From positions 207,570,297 to 207,634,296 of the forward strand of contig CM070874.1 in NCBI GenBank assembly GCA_036365515.1: a DNA stretch of 64,000 nucleotides, given 5' to 3'. The notes below the pieces were generated by a model. The model did no database searches. It had not been told where the DNA came from and was given only the letters and a program-made list of their open reading frames with translations. Made by a program: the position numbers and the translations under genes. The stretch is from Torymus aiolomorphi (taxonomy: Eukaryota > Arthropoda > Insecta > Hymenoptera > Torymidae). Positions 1-11,875 of this stretch are shown piece by piece (the stretch's first letter is position 1; the number at the start of each line of letters is the position of its first letter).

Positions 1-380
1 ATATCCGCCTCATAATAACATAAAAATAACATATTATTTTCTCATTCACAATCAGCGATTACTCTTATTTACTGCATAAAAATCACTTACATCCACGTAC
101 ACACACGCACACACACATTAATTTTTTTTAATGCTTTATTTATCACGTATCAAAACGGTACGATTGCCTTTGACGAAGTATTTATAATAATACGATAATA
201 ATTATGGTTCACTACAACATATAAAAGTTTAAATAACATGTTACTTTCCTTGTGGAATTCAAGTCAAAATTAGATTTTCGAAAGCCCGTGTACGCACAAG
301 TAAATGTTCATATATTTACACGGGCTCTCTTGTTTTGAGGATTCGGCAACGATGCGAGGTGTGAGAGAAGACACGCACAC
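1..380. other. AT-rich flank, no gene seen
   Basis: AT-rich DNA with a short (CA)n run near 100-117. I see no open frame, repeat copy or RNA gene that I can support. Confidence 0.5.
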
Positions 381-510
381 ATGAAGAGCGCTGGAGAGGG
401 AGAGAGCGGCCGAAGGAGCACGGCTGCCGCGGCGAGAAAAGGAGCCGCGGGCAGTGAGTACCGAGTAATTAGTTGAAGTGCGCGCACGCAAAGTTCCCCT
501 CGCGCTGACC

Positions 511-576
<66 letters not shown>

Positions 577-1160
577 CTGCTGGTGCGGAGAGAGAGAGAG
601 AGAGAGAAGCACTTGTGAAGCTGCTGGTGCGGAGAGAGAGAGAGGTGCTCTCCTCCGTCTTTGGTCAGCTGCATCCTGCATCACCACTGCACGTTATCAT
701 CGGCCATCAACACCGCAGGGAGCAGCGAGGACGACTCTTCGGCGAGCAAGACGAGTAGCCGTGGTTTCGGCCTTGCGTTGGCCAGCGCGCGCGTACGATA
801 GTGAGAGCGAGGGTTTGTATCGTCGTTGAGCGCCGAGAAATCGGCAGCGCACGGCGATCACCCTCGACTTAGAGTGCGGGGCCGAGAAAACCCCGATTGC
901 GAGGTCACGCTGCGGCGTTGACATGTAGTGCGCGTATCGCTATCATTACCGGCGCGGTTCGCCGGGGACTCAAATCATCGGAAGTGAATTGTCGGGTTTA
1001 TATGTCAAAGGATAAATAAAGAACTAGTATTTGTGAACGAGAAGTGAGTACTTGTGTGCACCCTTTTTCCGCCTTTCCTCTCAGCACAGGAGTCGGCCTC
1101 CCACCGACTCCGCAGCCGTCGGAGCTTCAGCCTCCGGTCCTGCTAAATAAATAACTTGTG
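380..1160 (+). promoter_or_regulatory. CpG-rich island, possible 5' non-coding exon
   Basis: The base composition changes abruptly to GC- and CpG-rich sequence around a long (GA)n tract. A splice-donor-like GTGAGT lies at 1044-1049, after a stretch without a long open frame. This could be a promoter plus 5' UTR exon of a host gene on the plus strand. The coding part would then lie outside the window or beyond the inserted elements. Direction and function are inferred from composition and the donor motif only. Confidence 0.3.
513..645. repeat. (GA)n microsatellite with a duplicated spacer
   Basis: A near-perfect (AG)n run covers about 513-574. Two shorter runs follow, separated by two copies of the spacer gaagctgctggtgcggag. 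The spacer and GA block are duplicated, consistent with slippage or unequal exchange. Open frames through the tract only encode Leu-Ser runs and are not credible genes. Confidence 0.9.
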
Positions 1161-1199
1161 CGTTGTTGCCAGGGAAAAGTGAGGTACAACGTTACAAAG

Positions 1200-1850
1200 A
1201 AAAATAAGGGGTAGTTACCCCTAAAAAATAATTTTGGTTAAAACAACGGGACAGGTAAACTTTATTTTTTAATTTTCTTTTAAATGGAATCAGTTTTAAG
1301 GCGATATATAATTTATTATAATTTTTATAGCTGAAAAATGATGAAAAAAGCTTAGTTGTCTTGAAAAAAAAATAGGGGTTGCTACCCTTAAAATTGAAAA
1401 TAATGCTGTTTTGAAGCCTTTCTTATTTTAAAATTTTTAGCGTTGGTTTTATTAAGATGTCTTTATTTATTTCTGAAATAATGAACAAAATATAAATAAG
1501 GGGTAGTTACCCCCTAAAAAAATTTTGGCCAAAACCACGAGACAGGACAACTTTATTTTTTAATTTTCTTTTAAATGAAGTCTGTTTTGAGGCGATATAT
1601 AATTTATTGTAATTTTTATAGCTGAAAATTGATGAGAAAAGCTTAGTTTTCTTGAAAAAAAATAGGGGTTGCTACCCTTAAAATTGAAAGTAATGCTGTT
1701 TTGAAGGCTTTTTTATTCTACAACTTTTCGCGTCGGTTTCATTAAACTAGCGTTATTCGTTTTTGAAATATTTGAAAAAAACTGTTTTTGAGGGTAAACT
1801 TTAGGGGTAGATTTCACCCCCTTAAAGTGTCTATCAGCACGTAAAAAAAA
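1200..1850. repeat. Tandem repeat, about 291-bp unit, just over 2 copies
   Basis: The block beginning aaggggtagttacccc recurs at 1206 and 1498, with a decayed third start near 1803. The two full units align along their length, including the gctgaaaa, gcttagtt and aggggttgctacccttaaa segments. Each unit opens with the short palindrome ggggtagttacccc. No coding potential is visible. Confidence 0.8.
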
Positions 1851-1859
1851 TACGTGTCT

Positions 1860-2469
1860 CTTATTTTTTAATGTACTACAACATATTGCAATATCGTCCA
1901 AATCGGCGACTTATACTTTTGGTACCTTCCTTGTGAGTATCTGCACTTGTTACACGATCTAACATGCTTGTAGGTGAGACACAAGTATTTCAGCTGTCCT
2001 GCAGAGGAGGTTTGATGCCTCTCCAGAGACGTTGCTGAACTGTCAAAAGTTGTGAAGATTATCACTCCTCTAAATTGCACTCAATGCCTCTTTGTATTAG
2101 TAGCACTAACTTTTCCTTCATTCAATTGATTCTTTTTTCTTCCTTCTAGGTATGTGGTTTTGAGCTGCTAGCATCAAGCTGATAGACGAGTGAGGTGCTA
2201 CGAAGGAGACCTTCGAGAACCAGATGCAGTTAAGCCATTCTACAGCAGCAGTTACTGTCCAGCAGGGCAAGGAGCGTACAGAGAGTTTGCATACTCTCTT
2301 ACTTCAATACAGTTGCTTGGGGAAAACTACATGCGAGTACTTTCACTTACAGAACTGTATGTCACTTCATACATTACTGTTATAATATTGTATAAATTAA
2401 TTTTGTGGTATTGCATAAATTAATATTGTAACATCAACTATGATGTTACAACTTGTTTTATATAAAACG
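1860..2469. other. Intergenic stretch, no gene recognised
   Basis: Unique-looking AT-rich sequence between the 291-bp tandem repeat and the BEL/Pao element. Short frames on both strands resemble no family known to me. Confidence 0.4.
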
Positions 2470-2474
2470 CTGTT
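2470..2474. repeat. Target site duplication CTGTT (left)
   Basis: CTGTT directly precedes the left LTR start (TGTTTGAG) and is repeated exactly at 8033-8037 after the right LTR end. Five bases is usual for BEL/Pao elements. Confidence 0.9.
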
Positions 2475-3495
2475 TGTTTGAGAATGCCATAATTTTTAAT
2501 GAGGACATGCTGTGGGTGTTTACAAATAAATTGAGAGCCAAACACTTTAATAAATTAAATTTCAGTATATTATAAAACTGTCTATAAACTTAACTCTATT
2601 ATATAAATTGGTTGAATATTACAAAAGCTTGGTTGAGTATCTGAGTGTTACAAGTTTATGTTTGAGTGTATGAGTGTTACAAAGATTATGTTTGAGTGTT
2701 TCTATGTGAGTGAGATTTCAGAGAATTGCTGAGTTTGAATTAGTAAATTCCGTTGAGTTTACTGCTAGCATAATTACACACAATGAATGTTATTGATTCC
2801 TTGTGGTTGAGACTTGACACGAATTATATGTGCAGGTACTTCATATGAGATTACTGCTTGCTTGAGTCATCAAAATGGCTGTGTGTAGGTGTGTGTGTGA
2901 GTTTACCTTAGCTTCATAGCAATTATATTAATTTGGAGAAGAATGAGGAAGCCGGTTGAATCACACAGTCCATAGAGATGAAGCCAATTGAGTTGTAACC
3001 GCAGATGAGTTCTAGCAAGCGAGATGAGTTGTACCCAGTGAGAAGAGTTGTAGCCAGTGAGAGGAGCCAGTGAAACAGGAGAGTTGGTAAAAGCCAGTTG
3101 AGCACCGCCAGTTGAGTCTTGCGTAACGGTTACCGAGAGTGGTTGCCTCATGGCTAGCTAGAGGCAGCGAGCCGGTGAGATTATGCCATGTCAGAAGCTG
3201 CCGTGTGAGAAGCACTGCCGTATGAAAGCACTGCCGTATGAGAAGTTCCGTTTGAGAGATACAGCTGACTGAGAGTATGCCGTGTAAAGGTCCATGCGGC
3301 CTCGTTGCGAGCACGCCGTATGTACATGTGAGAGAGCGAGAGAGACCGAAAAAGCGCGAATTCACCTTGTGAATCAGTGTAGTGTCTCGGCTGTTCCGCC
3401 GAGAGGCCGCGAGGTGCTGCCGCGCCGTGGCAGCGCCGTGAGTCGTACCGAGCTGAGCATAACCGCGGGAATTCAAATTACTGAATTCCCAAACA
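2475..3495 (-). repeat. 3' LTR of the BEL/Pao element (left copy)
   Basis: This 1,021-bp copy starts TGTTTGAGAATGCC and ends CCCAAACA on the plus strand. It matches 6669-8032 almost base for base. Visible differences are a t/c at about 2600 versus 6795, a 1-base difference in tgcaggtac/tgcagagtac, and agcttcatag/agctttatag. It lacks about 340 bp found in the other LTR (about 7520-7865). The gap falls between short gtacat and catgtgagagag matches, which suggests deletion at microhomology. Confidence 0.93.
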
Positions 3496-3507
3496 TTCCG
3501 CCCGCCA
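3496..3507 (-). promoter_or_regulatory. Polypurine tract of the BEL/Pao element
   Basis: On the minus strand the sequence abutting the left LTR reads GGCGGGCGGAA, the expected position and composition for priming plus-strand DNA. It overlaps the last codons of the degenerate pol frame. Confidence 0.6.
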
Positions 3508-6500
3508 TCAACCGCCAGGTTGATTTCAATTCCGATTGGCACTGGCAAGATGGCTAGTTTTGCAATTGGGCGGGTGAGTTGAGTGGTGGCCGTCTTGAGT
3601 TTCTTCTTGTGAGGTTGAAAGTTCCTTGATGATGTAGTCCTGTATCTTCTGAGAGTAGCCATATACTATGTGAGGATTATCCGTATTGAGTACCATGAAT
3701 TCCACTTGGTTTCGTAAGATGAGTGATGCCTTCTTGATGTTGATGGAGACCGTTGTTGAGAAGACTTGCTGCCAGAGTTACTGAGTCATCCATGAAGGAG
3801 TTTCCCAACTGAACAGCTGAAATGCATTGACAGTTAGAACCCAAGTGAAACATTGAGTTTAATACCTTGATGATGAGAACAAAGCCAAAGTGAGTGTATC
3901 TTCTGAATCCTTTTGGAGTGGTTGTAACGGCTTTGAGTTGAGCAAACCTTCAATTGAGTCAGCAAGGATGATGAAATTCCAATTTGAGAATAATATTGTC
4001 CATGGTCTGTTAGCGATGAAATATTATTGAATTCACCACTGCTTTCCACTTACATTATACGAAATGCTGCAGGTGGGTTGAGTATCCATGGAGTGCCATC
4101 ATTGATGTGAGTTGTACCAAGTTGAGTTTGTTGTAGAGAATGTTGCGAAGGTAGTTCTCCATTTGAAATAAACCATATGTATGCCGTATTGATACCATTC
4201 GGATGAGTAGCCACTGATCATGTATAGATGAACAGCTGATGACAATGCTGTGAGAGAGAGCGCACAAATACAAATCCAGCACTTGTATGTTTTTGGATTC
4301 ACGTCCCTTCGATGAGTTGATGAGTGGTCCTGCTAAATTGATCCCAGTGTGAGTGAAGGGTTGTGATGGGGTGTTCCAGTGCACTGGATAGTTGCCCCAT
4401 GAGTTGTTGAGTCCGATGAGTCCGATACCTTGCACAAGTTACAGAATCTTGAGTAAATAACTTGGCCGGAACTCTGCTTCCAATAATCCAAATTTCCTGC
4501 CTGATGTGTGCAGAGTGAGTTTTCTCGTTGCCACCGAGAAATATTGGTATGTGAGAATTCCGAATGATCAGTGATGAGTTGACTGCACCGTAATAATGTT
4601 ACTGGATGTTGAGTGATATTCCAGTTGAGTTTTGTAAAACCGATCTCCTACCATGATGATTCCATCTGAGTCTATACAGTCAATCTATTGAGTAGTTGAA
4701 TCCGTGGGACTTGAGATATTTCAGCATATTGAGTTCAGTATTGAAAACGAACTTGCTGAGTTTTCTTGATCCAGAAGATTTTTTCTTTGCTGATTATATC
4801 AGCTGTGAATCTCGTCTTTGTTGAACTTTGCCGTTTGCCTTGGAATGATCACCAGCTAGCATTAGCTAGCCAGTAATTTTGAGTAATCTAATGAGTAATG
4901 AGTGTGTATTGACGAGCTCCCATGAAATTTCCTTATGTGATGTGGCTGCAGTGAGTGTGACCTTTGCCTCTTTCTGGAAAGTGTTCCCCTTTTGTGAGTC
5001 AGCTTGAGATGTCCATGATGATTGTCTTCCCTTGGTTGTTGGAACTATTCCTTGACTGAGTGTTACCCTCGTTCCAACAGATTCTTTCCATCGTGAGGCA
5101 CGTGAGATTATGAGTGTGCATACCATATTCTGATCTGTCCATAAATGAACATCAGCGCTTGGCAGTTGAACTTTGTCCAAACATACCTTGAGTAAACCTT
5201 GCCGCTCTGAACTCCAATCTTGATATGGAGTCTGGGTTGAGTGTTGCCTTCCGTCTTGATGAGACTATAAATAATAATCCAATCGTGAGAAATGTGGATA
5301 TAATATTGAGTGCTGTAGCTGTTGCCTGTTGCGAAGCATTCGAAAAGCCATTAGTTTTGAGACCCGAATCCAGTTGAGTGAAATCTTCTCGAAGGTGCAG
5401 CCATTCTTCGCAATTGAGTTGAACTTGTTTGTCCCATGAGTACTTGAGTAGCCACAGCTCTTGTAGGAGAATTTGAAAGAATATCCACCGATGAGATTGT
5501 CCATGCGGGATCGAGTAGTGGTGAGTTTTGAGAAAGAGTTATCCGGTTGTGAATTGTTCTTGAGTGAGTGGCAATATAATTCTGATTTGAATTTATTCGA
5601 AGTGAAATCCGTTATAATTTGAGTAATCTCGTGACGCAATCATCATAATCTATAAATTGAGTTGCTGGTGAGGAATTCCTTGAGAAACATCGACAAATTG
5701 AATTTACAATTTGGCTCATGGATAGCCGCCCGCCGTGCAGAATCCTGATAACTGCATGGCCCTTGTGAGTTTGCTGACCGACGTGTGTGAGTTGGTCCGG
5801 TTTATTTATCCATGAAATGAGTAGTACCATTTTTTATAGATGCTGTCATGAGTGAAATTGACAGTAACTGCTTGAGGTACGCTTGAGCTTTGCCAAATGA
5901 GCTGTTCAGTGCATCAGCCGATGTTTGGGATAACCTTACTTGATGGTTTCATTGTGTGAACAATGTGCTGCTTACACAATGATTCTTTCTTCTTGAGTTT
6001 GCCTCTAGTTATTGAGAGTGGGTCTTCTTAACCCAGAAGCGTGTGAGTAATTTCCTTAATTCTTCTGCGTTAAGTCCAATCCGATCTTGATGTATTGATT
6101 TCCATTGAACAGATGATTTGAATTGTTTGAGTAATGCCCAGCCAAAATTGATGATTCTGCGATAGGTTCTATCACACTGCTCTAGATGAGGTTAGATTGA
6201 TAATTTGATCATAGCATTCAGCACCAATGAGTACATCCACAGGTTGAGGTTTACAAAATGGTAGGATCTTGAGATTTTGTGGATGGGCTGTAAGTCTGTT
6301 TGAACCTTTCCTAATGTGTGAGTTGATTGCGTACCTCCAATTCCAATCATTGGGATAGATGAGCGTTGCCGTGGAGCGTTGAGTTTTCGAATAGCATCTT
6401 TTGAGATAAATCATAATTCTGATATTAATAGACTCATGATCCAAGTTTATGAGATGTTACCGGTGTGTCGTATCATTCCAATGCAGTTGCAAGTAATGAA

Positions 6501-6646
6501 CATTAAGTAAGTGAGTGTTGCATCTGAGTATGTCAATCTCCTTGGCCCCAGCATCCTCTTGAGTTTTTCCGACGTGGATCCAATGCATGAAAACAGTTTA
6601 ATAATGAGTAAAGTTCACTGGCTCTAATACACCCCACAGCATGTTT
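3496..6646 (-). pseudogene. BEL/Pao gag-pol remnant, multiply frameshifted
   Basis: No single frame survives. On the minus strand, 4435-4055 encodes an integrase-like run with PSQPFTHTGINLAGPL followed by SKGRESK. A neighbouring frame continues KTYKCWICI, and GTPWILNPPAA follows, all hallmarks of BEL integrase. Near 3620-3560 the peptide TRPIAKLAILPV matches the pol C-terminal tail. The stretch 5180-4866 (DVHLWTDQN, SRASRWKESVGTRV) is RNase H-like. The stretch 6444-6172 ends in PVDVLIGAECYDQII, typical of BEL protease. Much of the reverse transcriptase and gag is missing or unrecognisable. The interior is filled with TGAGT (ACTCA in the coding sense). I infer an ancient non-autonomous derivative. 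Confidence 0.8.
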
Positions 6647-6665
6647 AATCCGGCTCGAAGGACCA
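6647..6665 (-). promoter_or_regulatory. Primer binding site, complementary to tRNA-Tyr
   Basis: The plus strand reads aatccggctcgaaggacca, equal to the 3' end of insect tRNA-Tyr with CCA added. It lies 3 bases from the right LTR. This fixes the minus-strand orientation and makes the right LTR the 5' LTR. Confidence 0.88.
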
Positions 6666-6668
6666 AAA

Positions 6669-8032
6669 TGTTTGAGAATGCCATAATTTTTAATGAGGAC
6701 ATGCTGTGGGTGTTTACAAATAAATTGAGAGCCAAACACTTTAATAAATTAAATTTCAGTATATTATAAAACTGTCTATAAACTTAACTCTATTACATAA
6801 ATTGGTTGAATATTACAAAAGCTTGGTTGAGTATCTGAGTGTTACAAGTTTATGTTTGAGTGTATGAGTGTTACAAAGATTATGTTTGAGTGTTTCTATG
6901 TGAGTGAGATTTCAGAGAATTGCTGAGTTTGAATTAGTAAATTCCGTTGAGTTTACTGCTAGCATAATTACACACAATGAATGTTATTGATTCCTTGTGG
7001 TTGAGACTTGACACGAATTATATGTGCAGAGTACTTCATATGAGATTACTGCTTGCTTGAGTCATCAAAATGGCTGTGTGTAGGTGTGTGTGTGAGTTTA
7101 CCTTAGCTTTATAGCAATTATATTAATTTGGAGAAGAATGAGGAAGCCGGTTGAATCACACAGTCCATAGAGATGAAGCCAATTGAGTTGTAACCGCAGA
7201 TGAGTTCTAGCAAGCGAGATGAGTTGTACCCAGTGAGAAGAGTTGTAGCCAGTGAGAGGAGCCAGTGAAACAGGAGAGTTGGTAAAAGCCAGTTGAGCAC
7301 CGCCAGTTGAGTCTTGCGTAACGGTTACCGAGAGTGGTTGCCTCATGGCTAGCTAGAGGCAGCGAGCCGGTGAGATTATGCCATGTCAGAAGCTGCCGTG
7401 TGAGAAGCACTGCCGTATGAAAGCACTGCCGTATGAGAAGTTCCGTTTGAGAGATACAGCTGACTGAGAGTATGCCGTGTAAAGGTCCATGCGGCCTCGT
7501 TGCGAGCACGCCGTATGTACATTGAGAGAGTGAGAGAGAGCGGCCTCGTGTTGAGCACGCTTCACTACCGAACAGTGAGCCGCTTTGTATGAGTAGATGC
7601 CGTGTGAGAAAATGCCTCTATGTATGAGGAGCTGCCGTGTGAGATGATCCGCTGAATGAGACGAGAGTCCGAGTATGAGGCACCATACTAGTCACCATGC
7701 AGCCTCGCAGCGAGCACACGGTAGACTATACCGGGTCGGGGTGAGAACTGCTGCCGTTTTAGTAGCAGCCGCAGACTGAGTTTATCAAAGAGTGAGCACT
7801 TCCGTCTTCTTGGCCTTCACGATTCACTTCGCGAATCAAATCACAATCTCTCTCACATTTGCATGTGAGAGAGCGAGAGAGACCGAAAAAGCGCGAATTC
7901 ACCTTGTGAATCAGTGTAGTGTCTCGGCTGTTCCGCCGAGAGGCCGCGAGGTGCTGCCGCGCCGTGGCAGCGCCGTGAGTCGTACCGAGCTGAGCATAAC
8001 CGCGGGAATTCAAATTACTGAATTCCCAAACA
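6669..8032 (-). repeat. 5' LTR of the BEL/Pao element (right copy, longer)
   Basis: This 1,364-bp LTR has the same termini as the left copy and an extra block at about 7520-7865. The extra block holds GC-richer sequence with repeated tgccgtgtgag and tgagag motifs. As the upstream LTR it would contain the promoter. Short open frames in it are artefacts of LTR sequence. Confidence 0.93.
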
Positions 8033-8037
8033 CTGTT
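8033..8037. repeat. Target site duplication CTGTT (right)
   Basis: Exact direct copy of 2470-2474, following the CCCAAACA terminus. Confidence 0.9.
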
Positions 8038-8700
8038 GATTGTTATCTGTATGGTTTATAATTTTTCCAGATGAACAAGTTGTATAATGCAAGGATTGGT
8101 ATGACAATTTAGGTTCATTGTGAAGCGATGCTATTAAATCTAGAAATAATAAGAAAGCCATGGACTTACGACATAATGAGGATTGTGTGCAAACCGAAAG
8201 TGTACATTAATATGCTTAGTATACCTGTCATTAACAGATGCGTTATTAAACACATTTTTTTAACAATTTAAAAAAGTAAATTATTTAAAATAAATTTACT
8301 TATATGACAATACGCTCTTGTTATGAGTATTGGTATAATTCATTGTTATTTCAAACTTGCTTCAGAAATCTATTCATAATATTCGATATCAAAAGTATTT
8401 CAATTTAAAATTTTTTAATTCATTTATCCCTGTAAATTCAATAACTGATATGTTAACGATGACTGTATTAATTAAGAGCATTAATGCACACTTCTGGTTT
8501 GCACACAGTCCTTATCCTCTCATAACTCTAAAAAAATTTATTGATTGCTACAGTAAATAATATGACTCTTCAATTAGATCATCATTATAATACCACTCAA
8601 TCCATATTTATTTACACCTTACATCTATCTGGGAGAATTAAAAAGCATGGTACAATGATAATCATTAAATTATCATTGTTTTCATACTTTGTAAGTAAAT

Positions 8701-8708
<8 letters not shown>
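8038..8708. other. AT-rich spacer, no gene recognised
   Basis: AT-rich sequence between the BEL/Pao right target duplication and the LINE tail. Small frames look random. Confidence 0.4.
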
Positions 8709-8732
<24 letters not shown>

Positions 8733-8734
8733 AC
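8709..8734 (-). repeat. LINE 3' tail, (TAAA)n
   Basis: The plus strand shows repeated attt units directly outside atatgggtggataaaccca. On the minus strand this is a TAAA-repeat tail, a common 3' end for insect LINEs. Confidence 0.75.
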
Positions 8735-8901
8735 AAAATATATGGGTGGATAAACCCATGGTACAGAGTAGCATACATAAAAATCTCAAAAAGAAAAAAA
8801 GATAATAAAAGATTGAAAAGAGTTAAGTACAGGTAACGGTCAACGATGAGTACAATAAAACGCATTTTTGAATACATTACTAGGTGAAGTGACGCAACAC
8901 G

Positions 8902-11021
8902 TTAATACCATCTGAATAAATGCTGTTTGATATTATTTTTAAACAAAGATAAACTAGAAATCGACCTGATATTACTAGGTAACGCATTCCAAGATCTAAT
9001 GAGACGCGAGATTGAACAATAAAAGTTAGTACTAACAATGGATCGCTCGTCTAGTATGCGAGGGTTACGGAATTGATATAAAAAGCTGCGAAATGTAAAT
9101 CGTTCTGAAAATTGTCGACAGGATATTAGATCATTTAGAGTTTTAAACATCAATACCATATCAGCGTAGTCGAAAAGTGAGCCTATTGTGGGTATAACAA
9201 ATCTCTCCGAAATGGGACCATAATTATGATCGAAAAAGTGCATACGAGAGCCGGATCTAAACGCTAAGTTTCTCAAAAATTTTCTTTGTATGGCCTCAAG
9301 ACGGTTCATAAGAACTGCTGTGTGAGGCCTCCAAACAGAAGCTGCATACATTAGTTTGGGAAGTACAATAGTTTTAAACAGAATTATAAAAGACTGCGGC
9401 GTCTTAAACTCTCTAGTAGAACGTAAGATAAATCCAAGAGATTTACTGGCAGATGCGGCAATATAATTGATATGATGTTCGAAGGAGAGTTTACTATCTA
9501 TAAACACACTCAAGTCCTTTACGCACGACGATGATTCTATAAAAGAGTTGTTTATTTTATATTGAAAATTAAAGGTATTAGCTTTACAGAAAGTAATTGA
9601 GTCGCATGTATTTATATTGATTGACATCCCATTAAGTAAACACCAGGTGCACAGAGAGTCAATATCTTTTTGGAGATTGGACGCATCAAGTGGACTTTTT
9701 ATCGGCATGAAAAGTTTAAGATCATCGGCGTATAGAAGAAATTGGGCATGTTTAATGAAGGGTCCGATATCATTTATAAACAGAACAAGCAAAATAGGGC
9801 CAAGGTGCGAACCTTGAGGAACCCCTGAAGTTACAGTGTATGCAGAAGATTAACAGCCAGATACACGGACAATTTGTGTGCGGTCAATTAAAAATGATTT
9901 TAACCACTAAGCGCAGAATCTCTGATACCTAAGTTCCAGAGTTTCCACAAAAGCCGTTTATGGTTTACTACATCAAAAGCTTTAGAAAAATCCGTATAAA
10001 TGGCATCAATCTGATGCATACTATTTACGAAACTGTGTACAAAATTTACGTATAATAATAAATTGGACGTAGTAGATTTGCCCTTAATGAACCCATGCTG
10101 CTGCTCTAAAATCATACTCAAATATTTGTCAATTAAAATATCTGCTACAATGTGATCTAACAGTTTTGGAATTACACTACATATCGAGATAGGTCTATAG
10201 TTAGTTACAGAATGCTTGTCACCAGATTTAAAAATAGGATAAATAAAAGAAGTTTTCCAGGATTTTGGAAGAAAGCCTAGTTGCAGAGATTGATTAAAAA
10301 GAAGCAGCAGAGGATCAACAAGGTTCTCAGCACAATTTTTTATAAATGAAGCGGGAACATCATCCGGCCCAGGGTTGAAATTATCATCTAAATTGTTTAT
10401 ATAGTGTAATAAACTATCACGGCAAGTTGATAAAGAAGAGATTGTGGCTTCACTCGAGTTAAAACGTTCATCGGGCAGATTTGTGTAAACGTGAACAGAG
10501 GAGAAAAATGCAGCAAAATAATTACAGATATCTTGTCCGTTAGACGAATTTAGGTAGTTGAAATGCATATTGCTAGGGATTTCAGAGTCAGATTTTTTCC
10601 GCTTGACATAAGCCCAGAACGCTTTAATATTCTTACTGAGCTGAGCTTCTGTGTTCGTTATATACATTTTATAGCACGATTTTGATTTTTTTATACATAA
10701 AGCCCGCAAACGTTTAAATTCAATGTAATCAGTCATATTGCCAGATTTTTTCCATAGTTTATGCATTAGTTTCTTATTTATTATAAGATCTTTGAGATCA
10801 TGCGAGTACCAGGCAGAGAAATGACCACAGGCCACCAACTTTAACGGTACAAAAGACTTCATGGGCTCCTCCAGAGTGTCATAAAAACATTGCACATTTG
10901 ACTCAAAATCTGAACCCGAGAGTAGATGATTCCAATTAATATTGCTCAAAGATCCATTGATAGCATCATAGTTTGCTTTATTAAAGTCTAATCTCTTGTG
11001 TGGTGTCTCCAAGCTATGCAC
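8902..11021 (-). pseudogene. LINE ORF2, reverse transcriptase part
   Basis: The upper frame (11,021-9,900) holds the linker and the N-terminal half of the RT: NYRPISICSVIPKLLD, HGFIKGKSTTSNL and IDAIYTDFSKAFDVVNH. The lower frame (9,792-8,902) holds LLYADDLKLF, the catalytic motif, at about 9,720-9,735. It then has the thumb-like SFEHHINYIAASASKSLGF and the C-terminal WRPHTAVLMNRLEAIQRKFLR. Between them, after SALSG, the frame shifts and a stop interrupts the region just before TSGVPQGSHLGP. These two lesions make the copy non-functional, but the rest is well conserved, so it is not very old. Confidence 0.9.
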
Positions 11022-11060
11022 TTTTACCTCAGGAACTTCGATATAGAGGTGCTCATGATG

Positions 11061-11760
11061 TTAATCCGTCTTCACGAGTTGTTCATCCAAATCGGAAAAC
11101 AGAAGCTGAGGGATTGAAGAGAATAATAAATCTAGAGTATAACCTTTTAGGCGATTAATAGGGTAGTACTGATCCACGTTAAGGAACGAGAGCGAGTTAC
11201 AGAGGTAAGTGACACAGTCTTTATGATTTGGTGAAACATAATCGAGGTACGAGACAGTGAGCCCTTCCGAGTTACACCATATCGTGTCCGGCAGGTTATA
11301 GTCGCCTAGTAAGATAATGATGTGATCATGGTGCAAGGCGGTTACTTCTTCAACGGTTGTCGTGTGTAAGACGTATGCCTCAGCTGGAGAGCTAGGTGGA
11401 AGATACACGGCCCCAATTAAGAGTTTGGAAGACTTACTTTGAATACGGATAAACTTTTGTTCAATTAGATTGCAGTTGATGGCTACAGGTGCCGACGTAA
11501 TATTTTTATTCACCGCTATTAAAACACCGCCGCCACTGGAGCAATGGCTTGCGAAGCTGTTACGGTCTTGTCTATAAATGTTGAAGTTGAAAAGTCCGAG
11601 TCCTGCGTCTATAAAATGCTCCGATAAATTTGTTTCCGTGATAACTATGACGTCTGGAATTTTTAATATATTGTGGAGATTTACGGAGATCAAGTCGGTT
11701 TTAGAGCGTAGACCACGGGCATTCTGATAATAAATTAATAAACTATTGTTTGATTGAGCA
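11061..11760 (-). pseudogene. LINE ORF2, APE-type endonuclease part
   Basis: The apurinic-endonuclease-like domain nicks target DNA to prime reverse transcription. The domain begins at IYYQNARGLRSKT (about 11,740) and continues with VIVITETNLSE, SSGGGVLIAVNK and the catalytic LLGDYNLPDTIWC. It ends at SDLDEQLVKTD, where a TAA at 11,061-11,063 interrupts the frame. The RT part continues in the same frame beyond it, so this is a single nonsense change. The region lies downstream of ORF1, separated by a few codons. Confidence 0.88.
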
Positions 11761-11875
11761 GAAAAGGAAACTAATCGTTTTTTGGCAGCTGGCTTACTTT
11801 CTTGACTTTCAGATCAACTATTTTGGGAGTCCCCCTGATATATTTAATGGTTTTTGAACTTCAGAGTTTTGTTCG

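Larger units (their letters stand above)
2475..8032 (-). mobile_element. BEL/Pao LTR retrotransposon, internally degenerate
   Basis: The element is bounded by long direct repeats with TG...CA ends (2475-3495 and 6669-8032) and a perfect 5-bp target duplication. It lies on the minus strand, shown by the tRNA-Tyr primer site beside the right LTR and by integrase-like peptides. The interior is only about 3.2 kb, well below the usual length of a full gag-pol. Recognisable pieces run in coding order right to left: protease-like (6172-6444), RNase H-like (4866-5180), integrase-like (4055-4435) and the pol C-terminus near 3560-3660. Frames break every few tens of bases. The LTRs show only a handful of point differences, so the insertion is recent although the coding region is long dead. 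It therefore probably moved with enzymes from another element. Confidence 0.92.

Noticed and set aside
270..690. Minus-strand frames with Ser-Leu runs
   Set aside because: Translations of (GA)n; no other protein signal.
1620..1665. Hammerhead-like string ttgatgagaaaagc...gttttcttgaaa in the 291-bp repeat
   Set aside because: The first core base is wrong, GAAA does not directly follow stem II, and the sister copy does not keep the pattern.
3012..3662. 216-residue minus frame across LTR and interior
   Set aside because: Only the first 40 or so residues are pol tail; the rest is LTR read-through.
6640..6670. A tRNA-Tyr gene beside the LTR
   Set aside because: Only the 3' 19 bases including CCA are present; this is the retroelement primer site.
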